A stretch of 64,000 bases of DNA from Hyphomicrobium sp. (lineage in GTDB: Bacteria; Pseudomonadota; Alphaproteobacteria; Rhizobiales; Hyphomicrobiaceae): the NCBI GenBank assembly GCA_002928735.1, contig PERL01000010.1:61011-125010 (forward strand), read 5' to 3'. This document shows positions 28,518 to 36,114 of the stretch, in pieces. Positions within the stretch are counted from its first letter, which is position 1. Each line of letters begins with the position of its first letter. A model generated the notes under the pieces. That model ran no database searches, had not been told where the DNA came from, and was given only the letters and a program-made list of their open reading frames with translations. The position numbers and the translations under genes are program-made.

Positions 28518-29039
28518 ATGAATAGTCATCCAGCGTCAGTCCTAGCTTTCGTTGTGATTGCACTCGTTTTCGCAATGCATGTCATTCCGGCAGCGGCGGA
28601 GAAAAAAATATCGATCGTTCTACTCGGTACGCATCTGCAAAACGATAATCAGATCTACGAGCCGACCAGTGACGCGGAGCGTGCGCGCCTGGAGAAGGTT
28701 GGCCAGGCCTTTACGGAGCAACTCGCGAATTCAGGCCAGTTCGACGTGAGGTCAGTGCCGCAAACGATGTCAGCCAAGATCACAGCCGGCCAGACGCTCG
28801 GCGAATGCGGCGGTTGTGAACTTGACTACGGAGCCGCGCTTGGCGTCGATGCAATCGCATGGATCAACGTGCAAAAGGTGTCGAACCTCATCCTCAATCT
28901 CAACGTCTATATAGCCGACGTTAAGTCGCAGAAAATGACGTTCGTCCGCAGCGTGGACATTCGTGGAAACACCGACGAGAGCTGGATTCGAAGCATCAAT
29001 TATGTGGTGAAAAACTACCTCTTGCCAGGGCAAGGCTAA
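28518..29039 (+). CDS. DUF2380 exported protein
   Basis: A 173-aa protein with a signal peptide (about 1-27, ending IPAAAE) and the DUF2380 hallmarks: CGGCELDYGAALGVD, VQKVSNLILNLNVYI and SVDIRGNTDESWIRS. The family is common in methylotrophic and other Rhizobiales and often sits near quinoprotein dehydrogenases; none is adjacent here. GAGG at 28507-28510 supports ATG 28518; the longer open frame is not used. Probably periplasmic, function unknown. An EcfG-like promoter is upstream. Confidence 0.85.
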   Translation: MNSHPASVLAFVVIALVFAMHVIPAAAEKKISIVLLGTHLQNDNQIYEPTSDAERARLEKVGQAFTEQLANSGQFDVRSVPQTMSAKITAGQTLGECGGCELDYGAALGVDAIAWINVQKVSNLILNLNVYIADVKSQKMTFVRSVDIRGNTDESWIRSINYVVKNYLLPGQG

Positions 29040-29185
29040 GACATGAGCGGCAGGCGAGCGCGAGAGCCATGACTTCTGTTCTGAACGCATGAGCGAATTG
29101 GCGTGAATGCCTTATCTGGCACTTACAACGTGCTTGCCTGAAGCTCAGCTCGTGCTCCCCTCGTTTATCTTCTAAGGATCATAAA

Positions 29186-29770
29186 ATGAAATCGACTTCT
29201 CCCACTACGCGCGCGAAACGAAACGCCAAAGCAAAAAAGTTGGTGAATAGATCTACAGATCGGGCGGCGCTCATTCGAGCCCGCGCTCTGATTGCTGAGC
29301 GGCCAACGATGAAACCGAAAACCGCACTGCGAAAAGCGGGAGTGACCTCGGCGAAGAAAATTACTCTGTTGAGTGAGGTGCTGAGTGAGCGGCGAGCGGC
29401 CCCACTCAAGTCGAAAGTGAGTCCTAATGTCCGACGTGATCGGAACCGGGCGTCATCGTCGACCCCTTCGCAGCCTGCAGAGCCGGCGCATGAAGACGGC
29501 ACTCACAGTGTGAACAATCATCATCTGGCCAAGCAGCGTGAGACGGCAATGAATCGCTTTGCCACCTTGCCTAGCCCAAACGAAACGCAATCCGGGCCGA
29601 ATGCTGGCGCTGACAACGGCTCCAGCCGGCGAATTGACGCGAGTTCGTGGTCAAGACTGCTGCAGTGGTCTCCGTACGGCCTCATGCTTTGGCAGGCTTC
29701 AGCGATGGCGGACTACTTTTCGAGAGCTACAAAATACTCCATGGCACTTTATCAGAGCGGCCATAGGTAA
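29186..29770 (+). CDS. Hypothetical protein with Lys/Arg-rich N-terminus
   Basis: A 194-aa protein with AAGGA 7 nt before the ATG. Residues 1-100 are strongly basic (many Lys/Arg, TRAKRNAKAKKLVNRSTDR) and could bind nucleic acid. The middle is disordered. The last 40 residues (SRLLQWSPYGLMLWQASAMA) form an amphipathic helix faintly reminiscent of phasin-like proteins. No family is assigned. It is followed by a good terminator. Confidence 0.65.
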   Translation: MKSTSPTTRAKRNAKAKKLVNRSTDRAALIRARALIAERPTMKPKTALRKAGVTSAKKITLLSEVLSERRAAPLKSKVSPNVRRDRNRASSSTPSQPAEPAHEDGTHSVNNHHLAKQRETAMNRFATLPSPNETQSGPNAGADNGSSRRIDASSWSRLLQWSPYGLMLWQASAMADYFSRATKYSMALYQSGHR

Positions 29771-29845
29771 CTGAATGCAGCGTAACGACCGGGCTCCTCA
29801 TTATTCTCTGAGGAAGGCCGCGGTAGAGAACTTAAATCGGATCCA

Positions 29846-29870
29846 AAAACCGCTCAGAAAGAGCGGTTTT
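29846..29870 (+). terminator. Rho-independent terminator
   Basis: A 10-bp stem (AAAACCGCTC at 29846-29855 with its complement at 29861-29870), loop AGAAA, and the T run inside the right arm. It lies about 75 bp after the basic hypothetical gene. Confidence 0.8.
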
Positions 29871-29901
29871 GGCGCCGTTATCGCGCGAAATGGAGCGAAT
29901 G

Positions 29902-30249
29902 ATGATTAGTGATTTTATTGCCTTCGCGGCAAAGTGGGATCAGCTTTTTAACGAGGGCGACGTGGCTAAACTCGAGAACCTTTACGATACAGAGGCCACC
30001 GTCGTTCCCGCGGGCGGCGCGCCGGCAAAAGGCCCAGCAGAAATCGGCCAATTTTTTATGGATGTTAGGTCCAAGGGACTCACACGGCACGAGATCGCCG
30101 TGCATTCATGCATCGAGCGCGGAGGTGTGGCGGTTGCGATCGGCACGTGGAGCTTGAGCGGCGGAGACCAAAAGTTTGGCGGCAACTGGGTCAACGTACT
30201 TGGCCGGGATGGCGATACGTGGAAGATTATTCTTCACACGTGGAATTAA
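29902..30249 (+). CDS. SnoaL/NTF2-like protein (DUF4440 type)
   Basis: A 115-aa protein of the NTF2-like cone fold: FAAKWDQLFNEGDVAKLENLY, a YDTEATVVPAGG segment, GPAEIGQFF, and a C-terminal WKIILHTWN strand. Such proteins serve as small ketosteroid-isomerase-like enzymes or binding domains. GGAG at 29893-29896 fits ATG 29902; ATG at 29899 and 29890 are alternatives. It stands alone. Function is unknown. Confidence 0.8.
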   Translation: MISDFIAFAAKWDQLFNEGDVAKLENLYDTEATVVPAGGAPAKGPAEIGQFFMDVRSKGLTRHEIAVHSCIERGGVAVAIGTWSLSGGDQKFGGNWVNVLGRDGDTWKIILHTWN

Positions 30250-30479
30250 CATGAGTGATATGCCAACAAGCGCGATCGCAAGTGGATGTATCGATTTCGT
30301 TCTTTCACCCGAGAAAATCGCGCGTGAAAGTATAGCGATTGCTAACTGAAAGGCGAAGCCCGAGCGGCCAGCAGTGGGCCCTGCGCTGGCCGCACCTTTC
30401 GAAATTCAGTCGCCGCGCAAGGAGCAGTAGCGGCGTGTCGGCCGGGACGCCCTTGTGCACCAATCGACGGCCGGCACGA

Positions 30480-31733
30480 TCAGCGTTTGAACGGCTCGAG
30501 CCGTTTGGGCACGCCGATGTGTTGGACCGTTGCGTAACGTGGCAAGCCCCTATCATACGGAGGCGGATCTTCCCCTTGGATCAAGGGCAGTAGATGCATC
30601 CGACAAGCATTCGTAATCCCAAAACCGTCTGCAGAAATAAAGTGTCGCGGCAGCACATTCTCAACATTGGCAACCTGCGTGAGGGGGACTTTTCCAATCT
30701 TCCAAGTATAGGGGTCGTTGGACGTGCGCACTATTGTAGGCATGATCGCGTTGTCACCGGCCATCGCCATTTCGACTGCAGCCTTGCCTACGGCGTAGGC
30801 CTGATCGACGTCCGTTCGAGACGCTACATGACGCGCCGACCGTTGCAAGTAGTCAGCGACCGCCCAATGGCATTTGCATCCGAGTGTTGAACTCAGCATA
30901 TCTGCGACAACGGTTGCGGCCCCTCCCAATTGTGAGTGACCAAATGCATCCCTGTGGCCTTGTTCAGCAAGGAAGCGGCCGTCCGCCAGCTTGGCACCTT
31001 CCGCAACAGTGACCGTGCAGTAGCCGTATCTATGGATCATGGCATCGACCTTCGCAGTGAACCGCGAGCGGTCGAACGCAATCTCGGGGAATATGATCAC
31101 GATAGACAGATCATACCCTTCGTCGGCGGCCAGGGCACCCGCCGCAGCAATCCATCCAGCGTGGCGCCCCATAACTTCAAAGACAAAGACCTTTGTCGAT
31201 GAGACGGACATAGACCGGACATCGAAGGATGCTTCGCGCGTCGAGACGGCGATATATTTGGCCACAGAGCCAAAACCGGGACTCGTGTCCGTTCCGAACA
31301 GATCATTGTCGATAGTTTTGGGAACGAGGATCGCTTGAAGGGGATAGTCAACGCGATCAGCAAAGCGGGAAATCTTGATGCACGTGTCGGCGGAATCGCC
31401 GCCGCCATTGTAAAAGAAATAGCCGATATCATGAGCTTTGAAGACGTCGACGATCCGCTCGAACTGACGGTTGTCAGTCGCAGGATCGTCGAGCTTGAAG
31501 CGGCAAGATCCAAACACACCAGATGGCGTGTAGCGGAGAGCAGCGATCGCGTCGTCACTGACGTCGGTCGTATCGGTAAAATCCTCGTCCAACACGCCGA
31601 TGATACCGCTGCGTGCCGCAAACACCCGGCCAATCGCATGGCTATGCTGACGAGCAGCTTCGATGACGCCACAAGCCGACGCATTAATAACGGCCGTAAC
31701 GCCACCCGACTGCCCATAAATAGCGTTTCTCAC
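30480..31733 (-). CDS. pfp: 6-phosphofructokinase, pyrophosphate-dependent type
   Basis: A 417-aa PFK-family enzyme. Catalytic TIDND is intact, and the Lys before it in VPKTIDNDLFG marks the PPi-using type (ATP enzymes have Gly there). The phosphate-donor loop reads GGGDSADT, with Asp at the position of the second Asp in PPi-type GGDDS. MGRHAGWIA and the fructose-6-phosphate site are present. PPi-PFK works reversibly on fructose 6-phosphate and is common in methylotrophs, where it also acts on sedoheptulose phosphates. It is the only central-carbon gene in this region. Confidence 0.9.
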   Translation of the reverse strand: MRNAIYGQSGGVTAVINASACGVIEAARQHSHAIGRVFAARSGIIGVLDEDFTDTTDVSDDAIAALRYTPSGVFGSCRFKLDDPATDNRQFERIVDVFKAHDIGYFFYNGGGDSADTCIKISRFADRVDYPLQAILVPKTIDNDLFGTDTSPGFGSVAKYIAVSTREASFDVRSMSVSSTKVFVFEVMGRHAGWIAAAGALAADEGYDLSIVIIFPEIAFDRSRFTAKVDAMIHRYGYCTVTVAEGAKLADGRFLAEQGHRDAFGHSQLGGAATVVADMLSSTLGCKCHWAVADYLQRSARHVASRTDVDQAYAVGKAAVEMAMAGDNAIMPTIVRTSNDPYTWKIGKVPLTQVANVENVLPRHFISADGFGITNACRMHLLPLIQGEDPPPYDRGLPRYATVQHIGVPKRLEPFKR

Positions 31734-31779
31734 GTCACATCCTTGGGGAACTGCCGCATGCTCAATGTTCTAGATCCTC

Positions 31780-31807
31780 AAAAAAAGGGCAGTCTTTCGA
31801 CTGCCCC
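31780..31807 (-). terminator. Rho-independent terminator of the EF-hand gene
   Basis: On the minus strand an 8-bp stem (31806-31799 with 31794-31787), a 4-nt loop, then a run of seven T. It lies 24 bp after the EF-hand gene stop and separates that gene from the phosphofructokinase gene. Confidence 0.88.
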
Positions 31808-31830
31808 TAGATGTCTGACGCTGCTGGATG

Positions 31831-32163
31831 CTAGTTCGATCCCGACGTACCGGTCGAAGATCCGCTGCCCGACGAGCTTCTGACGAGGCCCTTGTTGCAA
31901 GCCGCCATCCACTCATTCTGATCGATCGTGTTATCGCCGTCGGGATTTGCGGCCTTGAAATCGCTCACATACGGAGCAGCTTGCGCCTGGGTCAGGCTGG
32001 CAGCACCAGACGGGTTTGCACGCTGCCACACATTCGTGCATTCACTCTGGCTCAGCTTGACACCACCGGCCGGGGACGGATTTGCCGGGCTTGTCGTCTG
32101 GGCAAATGCACCGGTTGTGCCGGCACAGATCGCAGCAATGGCAGCAACAGTTGTGTACTTCAT
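31831..32163 (-). CDS. Small secreted EF-hand protein
   Basis: A 110-aa protein with a signal peptide (MKYTTVAAIAAICAGTTGAFA) and a single EF-hand loop, NPDGDNTIDQNEW (about 74-86), with acidic ligands at the expected positions. The C-terminus is a Ser/Gly-rich tail. AGGAGG about 8 nt before the ATG decides the start. It probably binds calcium in the periplasm. A promoter with GGAAC/GTT and an 18-nt spacer lies about 70 bp upstream, and a strong terminator follows. Confidence 0.85.
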   Translation of the reverse strand: MKYTTVAAIAAICAGTTGAFAQTTSPANPSPAGGVKLSQSECTNVWQRANPSGAASLTQAQAAPYVSDFKAANPDGDNTIDQNEWMAACNKGLVRSSSGSGSSTGTSGSN

Positions 32164-32230
32164 GGGGAGTTCCTCCTAGTTGACCGCACGTTTCGTGCTT
32201 AGTGTGCTCTATTTCAGACACACGTTGGCC

Positions 32231-32256
32231 AACGCACTGGGCGCCGCACCCGTTCC
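32231..32256 (-). promoter_or_regulatory. Possible EcfG promoter, 18-nt spacer
   Basis: On the minus strand GGAAC (32256-32252), 18 nt, then GTT (32233-32231), preceded by C. It faces the EF-hand gene with a leader of about 65 nt. The spacer is 1 nt longer than in most matches of the window. Confidence 0.4.
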
Positions 32257-32350
32257 GACTATTTGTTTGAATAGTGCTCTTGCGTGATCCATCTTCGGTC
32301 TCGAGCACATCTTGTATTTGGTTGGCATGCTGGGGTGGGGGGCGATGACG

Positions 32351-33334
32351 ATGAGCGGGGAGGCGCGCTGTTCGCGCGTGCGCATTATCAGAACACGTGA
32401 CGTAGCGGTATTGCTGATTATTTCTATGACTTTTGGCCTTGCTCAAAGCGCCTTAGCATCCTCTTCGAAAATGCTGGGTGCGTTTGGCCCGGAAGGCAAC
32501 AGGATGCGGGAGCAGTTGTGGCTCGTTCCAAGTGGTGATCCAGGCACTTCACTCCGCGCAACGGTGTTCCGTCCACACGATGCAGTTCCCCAGAGACGAA
32601 AGCTTGTTGTTATCAATCACGGCACTGATGAAGCGACCCGAGAGGCCGTGTCACTACCCGTCTACTACTGGCTTTCCCGGTGGTTTATCGAAAGAGGGTA
32701 TGTCGTCATTATTCCGCAACGGCGCGGCCATGGAGCGACCGGTGGCGATCTCGTGGAGTCTGTAGGCACGTGCGAGACGGCCGATCATTACTCGTCCGGT
32801 GAAACGGCCGCCGACGATATCGCTTCCACGATCGACTTTATGACCCGGCAAGACTTCGTATCCTCCCGCGATGTCGTCGTGGTGGGCATTTCAACAGGCG
32901 CATGGGCTTCCCTTGCGCTTGCCTCACGCAATTTGCCGACAGTCGGATCCATCGTGAACTTTGCAGGCGGACGCGGCGGGCATGCGTATGGGCGCGCCAA
33001 TGCAATCTGCAATTTTGATGGGTTGCGTGCAGCATCGTACCTCTACGGCAAGTCGGCGCGCCATCCGAGTATTTGGCTCTACGCCGAGAACGACAGCTAT
33101 TTTGGTCCTGAGGTCGCGCGAGCGCTGGCAGCTGAATGGAGGCGGGCAGGTGGCAAAGTGGAAATGCATATCTTTCCCCCACTGGAGAAGGATGGTCACA
33201 CGATCGTCGACGACGGCGCCAATTGGAATCTATGGGGGGCTGTCTTGCAAGAATTCTTGGATCGCCACCGCATAGATCGGGAGACCGAAACAGCGTCGCG
33301 AGAAGAAGCACTGAGTGGGGACTCGACCCGTTAG
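32351..33334 (+). CDS. Exported alpha/beta hydrolase
   Basis: A hydrolase of about 327 aa with an N-terminal signal or anchor segment (VAVLLIISMTFGLAQSALA) and the alpha/beta-hydrolase set: VVINHGTDEATRE, nucleophile Ser in VVGISTGAWASL, Asp in YAENDSYF, and His in KDGHTIVDDG. It resembles dienelactone-hydrolase-like and prolyl-peptidase-like members. The start is uncertain: ATG 32351 has a G-rich ribosome site 8 nt upstream, and ATG 32345 is also possible. The substrate is unknown. Confidence 0.82.
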   Translation: MSGEARCSRVRIIRTRDVAVLLIISMTFGLAQSALASSSKMLGAFGPEGNRMREQLWLVPSGDPGTSLRATVFRPHDAVPQRRKLVVINHGTDEATREAVSLPVYYWLSRWFIERGYVVIIPQRRGHGATGGDLVESVGTCETADHYSSGETAADDIASTIDFMTRQDFVSSRDVVVVGISTGAWASLALASRNLPTVGSIVNFAGGRGGHAYGRANAICNFDGLRAASYLYGKSARHPSIWLYAENDSYFGPEVARALAAEWRRAGGKVEMHIFPPLEKDGHTIVDDGANWNLWGAVLQEFLDRHRIDRETETASREEALSGDSTR

Positions 33335-33474
33335 CATCCGAGCAAGCTCCTCGCCGGGCCTGCGCAGCTATGGTTCTTCCTGTCAGCGGTCATCGAGATG
33401 GCGTGCCGACGGCGTTACATGTTGCCCAAGATCCCAAGGGCCGCGCCCGGCCCTTGGGTTGTTCGCCTACGCGA

Positions 33475-34677
33475 CTAGTCGCCGATGACGAACACTACAT
33501 CGGGATGATCTTTCGCGACGATTGCGATCTCATCCTCGACATGCACAAAGCGATAGTCGCGCACGACCGGGACTTCTACAGTGATCGTTTCTGGGAACGG
33601 CTCGAAGGCATAATCTCCTGGCAACTTAATTCCGACCTCGAGATCGCCATCAAAATCGTACGTCTTTCCGCGGTTGCGTGTTTCCCGGCGAATGATTTCA
33701 ATCTGCTCATTCGTGAGATCAAGACGCGAACTGCCGCCGCCGGAACGATAGGCATACTGGTCGCGATCTCCACCCGTGCGCGGAATGACATCTATTATGA
33801 CGTACGTCTCCGGGTCGACGATGCAATAATCATCTCCGATCACGATGTACCGATAACCACGATAAGCTGGCGCAATTGCGATGATGTCCGGCGGAAGATC
33901 ATAGACTTCGATGGTCCGAGGCAATCGAATACCGATGTCAATCCGGATATCGGTTCTGTCAGCCCGGCGAACGTCTCCGCGAAAGGCCACAGCCCGTACG
34001 CGGTCGCGAACCTCGCGATCGACCTTGGAGCGAGCCTGCTCGGCCTTCTGGCGATCTTCCTGCCTTACTTCGCCACGCGCCTGACCAGAATCCATCCGAT
34101 CGGACTCGTCACCAGTCTGCTCCCTTTTGGCCTGGTTCTTGTCCTTGTCTCCGCTCTGGTCCTTGCGCTGGGTCTGGTTCTTGTCCTCGTTCTGGTCCTT
34201 GCGTTGCGCCTGGTTCTTGTCCTCGCGATCCCGATCCGGATTAGTAGCGGCACGCGGGTCCTTTTTGCCGGTCGTATCATCGGCTTTCTCGGGCGACTTC
34301 GAGCGGCTGCCATTCTCGCCGTCGTCACTCTTTTCATTCCCGGCCTGTCCGCCAGGTGACTTTTTATTTTCGTCCGCAGCCTTTTCCTTTGATGGTTTGG
34401 CATCATCGCGGGCATCCTTCCGGCTCTCGCCGGCCGGCTTCTGCCCAGCCGTAGATGGGTCACGGTATTGTTCGCGGTCCGAGCGGCCGTTGTCAGACCG
34501 TGCGGACCCGCGGTCTCCACCGCGCTGCGCGTCAGCGTCTGACTTATCCGCATTGGGTCCCTTCGACTCGGATGGCGTACGGTCGTCTTTCTGATCCGAA
34601 GACGGCTGAGCGAATGCGATGGGAGCCGCCAAGACCAATGCTGCAAGGCTTAGTCCGGAGAGCGTGATACGCTTCAT
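33475..34677 (-). CDS. DUF1236 protein with long charged linker
   Basis: A 400-aa exported protein. After a signal peptide (1-23, ending APIAFA) comes a highly charged low-complexity region of about 190 residues with repeated KDQ/DKNQ elements, then two DUF1236-like units: LPRTIEVYDLPPDIIAIAP with YRYIVIGDDYCIVDP, and LPGDYAFEPFPETI with YRFVHVEDEIAIV. AAGGAA shortly before 34677 selects this ATG; 86 codons upstream are not used. The opposite strand has a 407-codon open frame that I reject. Probably a periplasmic or surface protein. It has an EcfG-type promoter. Confidence 0.85.
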   Translation of the reverse strand: MKRITLSGLSLAALVLAAPIAFAQPSSDQKDDRTPSESKGPNADKSDADAQRGGDRGSARSDNGRSDREQYRDPSTAGQKPAGESRKDARDDAKPSKEKAADENKKSPGGQAGNEKSDDGENGSRSKSPEKADDTTGKKDPRAATNPDRDREDKNQAQRKDQNEDKNQTQRKDQSGDKDKNQAKREQTGDESDRMDSGQARGEVRQEDRQKAEQARSKVDREVRDRVRAVAFRGDVRRADRTDIRIDIGIRLPRTIEVYDLPPDIIAIAPAYRGYRYIVIGDDYCIVDPETYVIIDVIPRTGGDRDQYAYRSGGGSSRLDLTNEQIEIIRRETRNRGKTYDFDGDLEVGIKLPGDYAFEPFPETITVEVPVVRDYRFVHVEDEIAIVAKDHPDVVFVIGD

Positions 34678-34715
34678 GACGAAATTCCTTCTGTTGTGTG
34701 CCCCGCAGGATATCG

Positions 34716-34740
34716 AACCGGACCAACGGGAAATTGTTCC
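34716..34740 (-). promoter_or_regulatory. Putative EcfG promoter of the DUF1236 gene
   Basis: On the minus strand GGAAC (34740-34736), 17 nt, then GTT (34718-34716), preceded by G rather than C. The leader to the ATG is about 30 nt, an ideal placement. Confidence 0.6.
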
Positions 34741-35023
34741 GGCCCAATCGGCACCGCCGCGTCGAAGATCCGGACCGAGCCGGGCATGCTGAGCGTCAAG
34801 CGCCTCTGACGTACACGTACGCCTGGCGACTATGTTGGTGTCGGGAGATAAAGTTGGGAAACGAATGCTATCGAGCGAAGTTCTTAAGTTGAACGGACTT
34901 GATCGATCACGTTCGGCAGTGTCGAGTGAATGCATTCTCCGGTTCGTTCAGAGAACGTCGATTAGACAGTGGTGAAGACTGCTAAACTTGATAACCGCAG
35001 TCTTCTTGACCCAGGTGTGCGTC
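34741..35023. other. Divergent region before the NHEJ operon
   Basis: 283 bp between the DUF1236 promoter and ku. No gene seen. A near-match to the EcfG promoter on the + strand (TGAAC at 34889-34893, 16 nt, GTT) is off by one base in the -35 element and has a shorter spacer, so I do not call it. Confidence 0.4.
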
Positions 35024-35860
35024 ATGCCCAAGAAAGCCCGTGCCTATTGGAAAGGCTATTTGAGGCTCAGCCTCGTCTCCATCGGCGTTGAAATCTACAA
35101 CGCAGTAGAGTCCAAGTCGGAAATCTCCTTTCGGCAGATTCATAAGCCGTCCGGCCGCCGCGTTAACTATGAGAAGGTCGTGCAGGGGCTGGGCAAGATT
35201 GACAGCGCCGACATCGTCAAGGGCTATGAAGTCGATACCGACACTTACATCACGCTTGAACCCGAAGAGATCGACGCGCTCAAGTTGGAAAGCAAAAAGA
35301 CTATCGATCTTGTCCAGTTCGTGGACACCAAGGAAATCGACTATCGTTATTTTGAGCGGCCGTATTTCATAACCCCTGCGGATAAGTTCGCCGGAGAAGG
35401 ATACGTTGTCATCCGCGATGCTCTGCAAAAAACAGGAAAGGTCGGCTTGGCCCAAGTCACGATCGGCGGTCGGGAGTGGCTCGTTGCGATTGCGCCGATG
35501 CAAGACGGCTTGGTCATGGAACTACTCCGTTACGCGGAAGAACTTCGCGATCCGGCCGACTTCTTCGACGAGGTACCTAACGCGAAGCCTGACAAGGAAA
35601 TGATCGAACTGGCGGTTCAACTGATCGCCCAGAAATCGAGCAAGTTTGCCCCCGAGAAATATGAAGACCATTTCCAGACAGCGCTGCACGAACTGGTGCA
35701 AGCCAAACTGAAGGGCAGAAAAATTATCGCGCCTGCGGAAGAGCCGCGACCGAAAGGTGCAAACGTGGTCGACTTGATGGAGGCACTGAAAAAAAGCGTT
35801 GGCCGATCCGGGAAGGGACCCCCAAAGCCCAAATCTCCGAAGACTAAAAAACGCGCATGA
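35024..35860 (+). CDS. ku: Ku, non-homologous end-joining protein
   Basis: A 278-aa bacterial Ku, which rings double-strand DNA ends and recruits LigD. The core is typical: ARAYWKGYLRLSLVSIGVEI, IHKPSGRRVNYEKV, IVKGYEVD, YFERPYF and a Lys/Pro-rich C-terminal tail (about 255-278). ATG at 35024 matches the family N-terminus; the upstream Met at 34988 adds 12 unrelated residues. It is the first of four genes that each overlap the next by 4 bp. Confidence 0.95.
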   Translation: MPKKARAYWKGYLRLSLVSIGVEIYNAVESKSEISFRQIHKPSGRRVNYEKVVQGLGKIDSADIVKGYEVDTDTYITLEPEEIDALKLESKKTIDLVQFVDTKEIDYRYFERPYFITPADKFAGEGYVVIRDALQKTGKVGLAQVTIGGREWLVAIAPMQDGLVMELLRYAEELRDPADFFDEVPNAKPDKEMIELAVQLIAQKSSKFAPEKYEDHFQTALHELVQAKLKGRKIIAPAEEPRPKGANVVDLMEALKKSVGRSGKGPPKPKSPKTKKRA

Positions 35861-36114
35861 TGGCTCGATCCATGGGTATGCAGCCCCACTCCATCAACCG
35901 CAAGCAATTCAGCCGGGATTCCAAACTCCTGAACGCCTTGGAAGCTTACGCGCGGGACATTGAGACCAGCCCTGACAAATTGGCCGGCGTTGCGTTTGAA
36001 GCTCTCCTCAAGAAGCGTCATCGACCGGTGTCTTTGCACGAAGCCCCAACGATCAGCGCGCGAACCCTCGCGGTCAAAGACCGCGAGTTGAACCGGCCAC
36101 ACGCGAAGACATGA
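35857..36114 (+). CDS. Small conserved-looking protein in the NHEJ operon
   Basis: An 85-aa basic protein between ku and ligD, overlapping each by 4 bp (ATGA at both ends), which is strong evidence that it is a real, translationally coupled gene. The middle (LLNALEAYARDIETSPDKLA) is helical and followed by AFEALLKKRHRPVSLHEA. There is no known catalytic motif. The context suggests an accessory factor of end joining, or a small DNA- or protein-binding adaptor. No family was recognised. Confidence 0.75.
   Translation: MMARSMGMQPHSINRKQFSRDSKLLNALEAYARDIETSPDKLAGVAFEALLKKRHRPVSLHEAPTISARTLAVKDRELNRPHAKT

Noticed and set aside
33136..34359. 407-codon + strand open frame with a leucine/valine-rich end
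   Set aside because: It lies opposite the DUF1236 gene, whose signal peptide, ribosome site and family pattern are clear; the hydrophobic end is the reverse of the KDQ-type repeats.
34889..34912. TGAAC-16 nt-GTT before ku as an EcfG promoter
   Set aside because: The -35 differs in one of the invariant bases and the spacer is shorter; too weak to claim.
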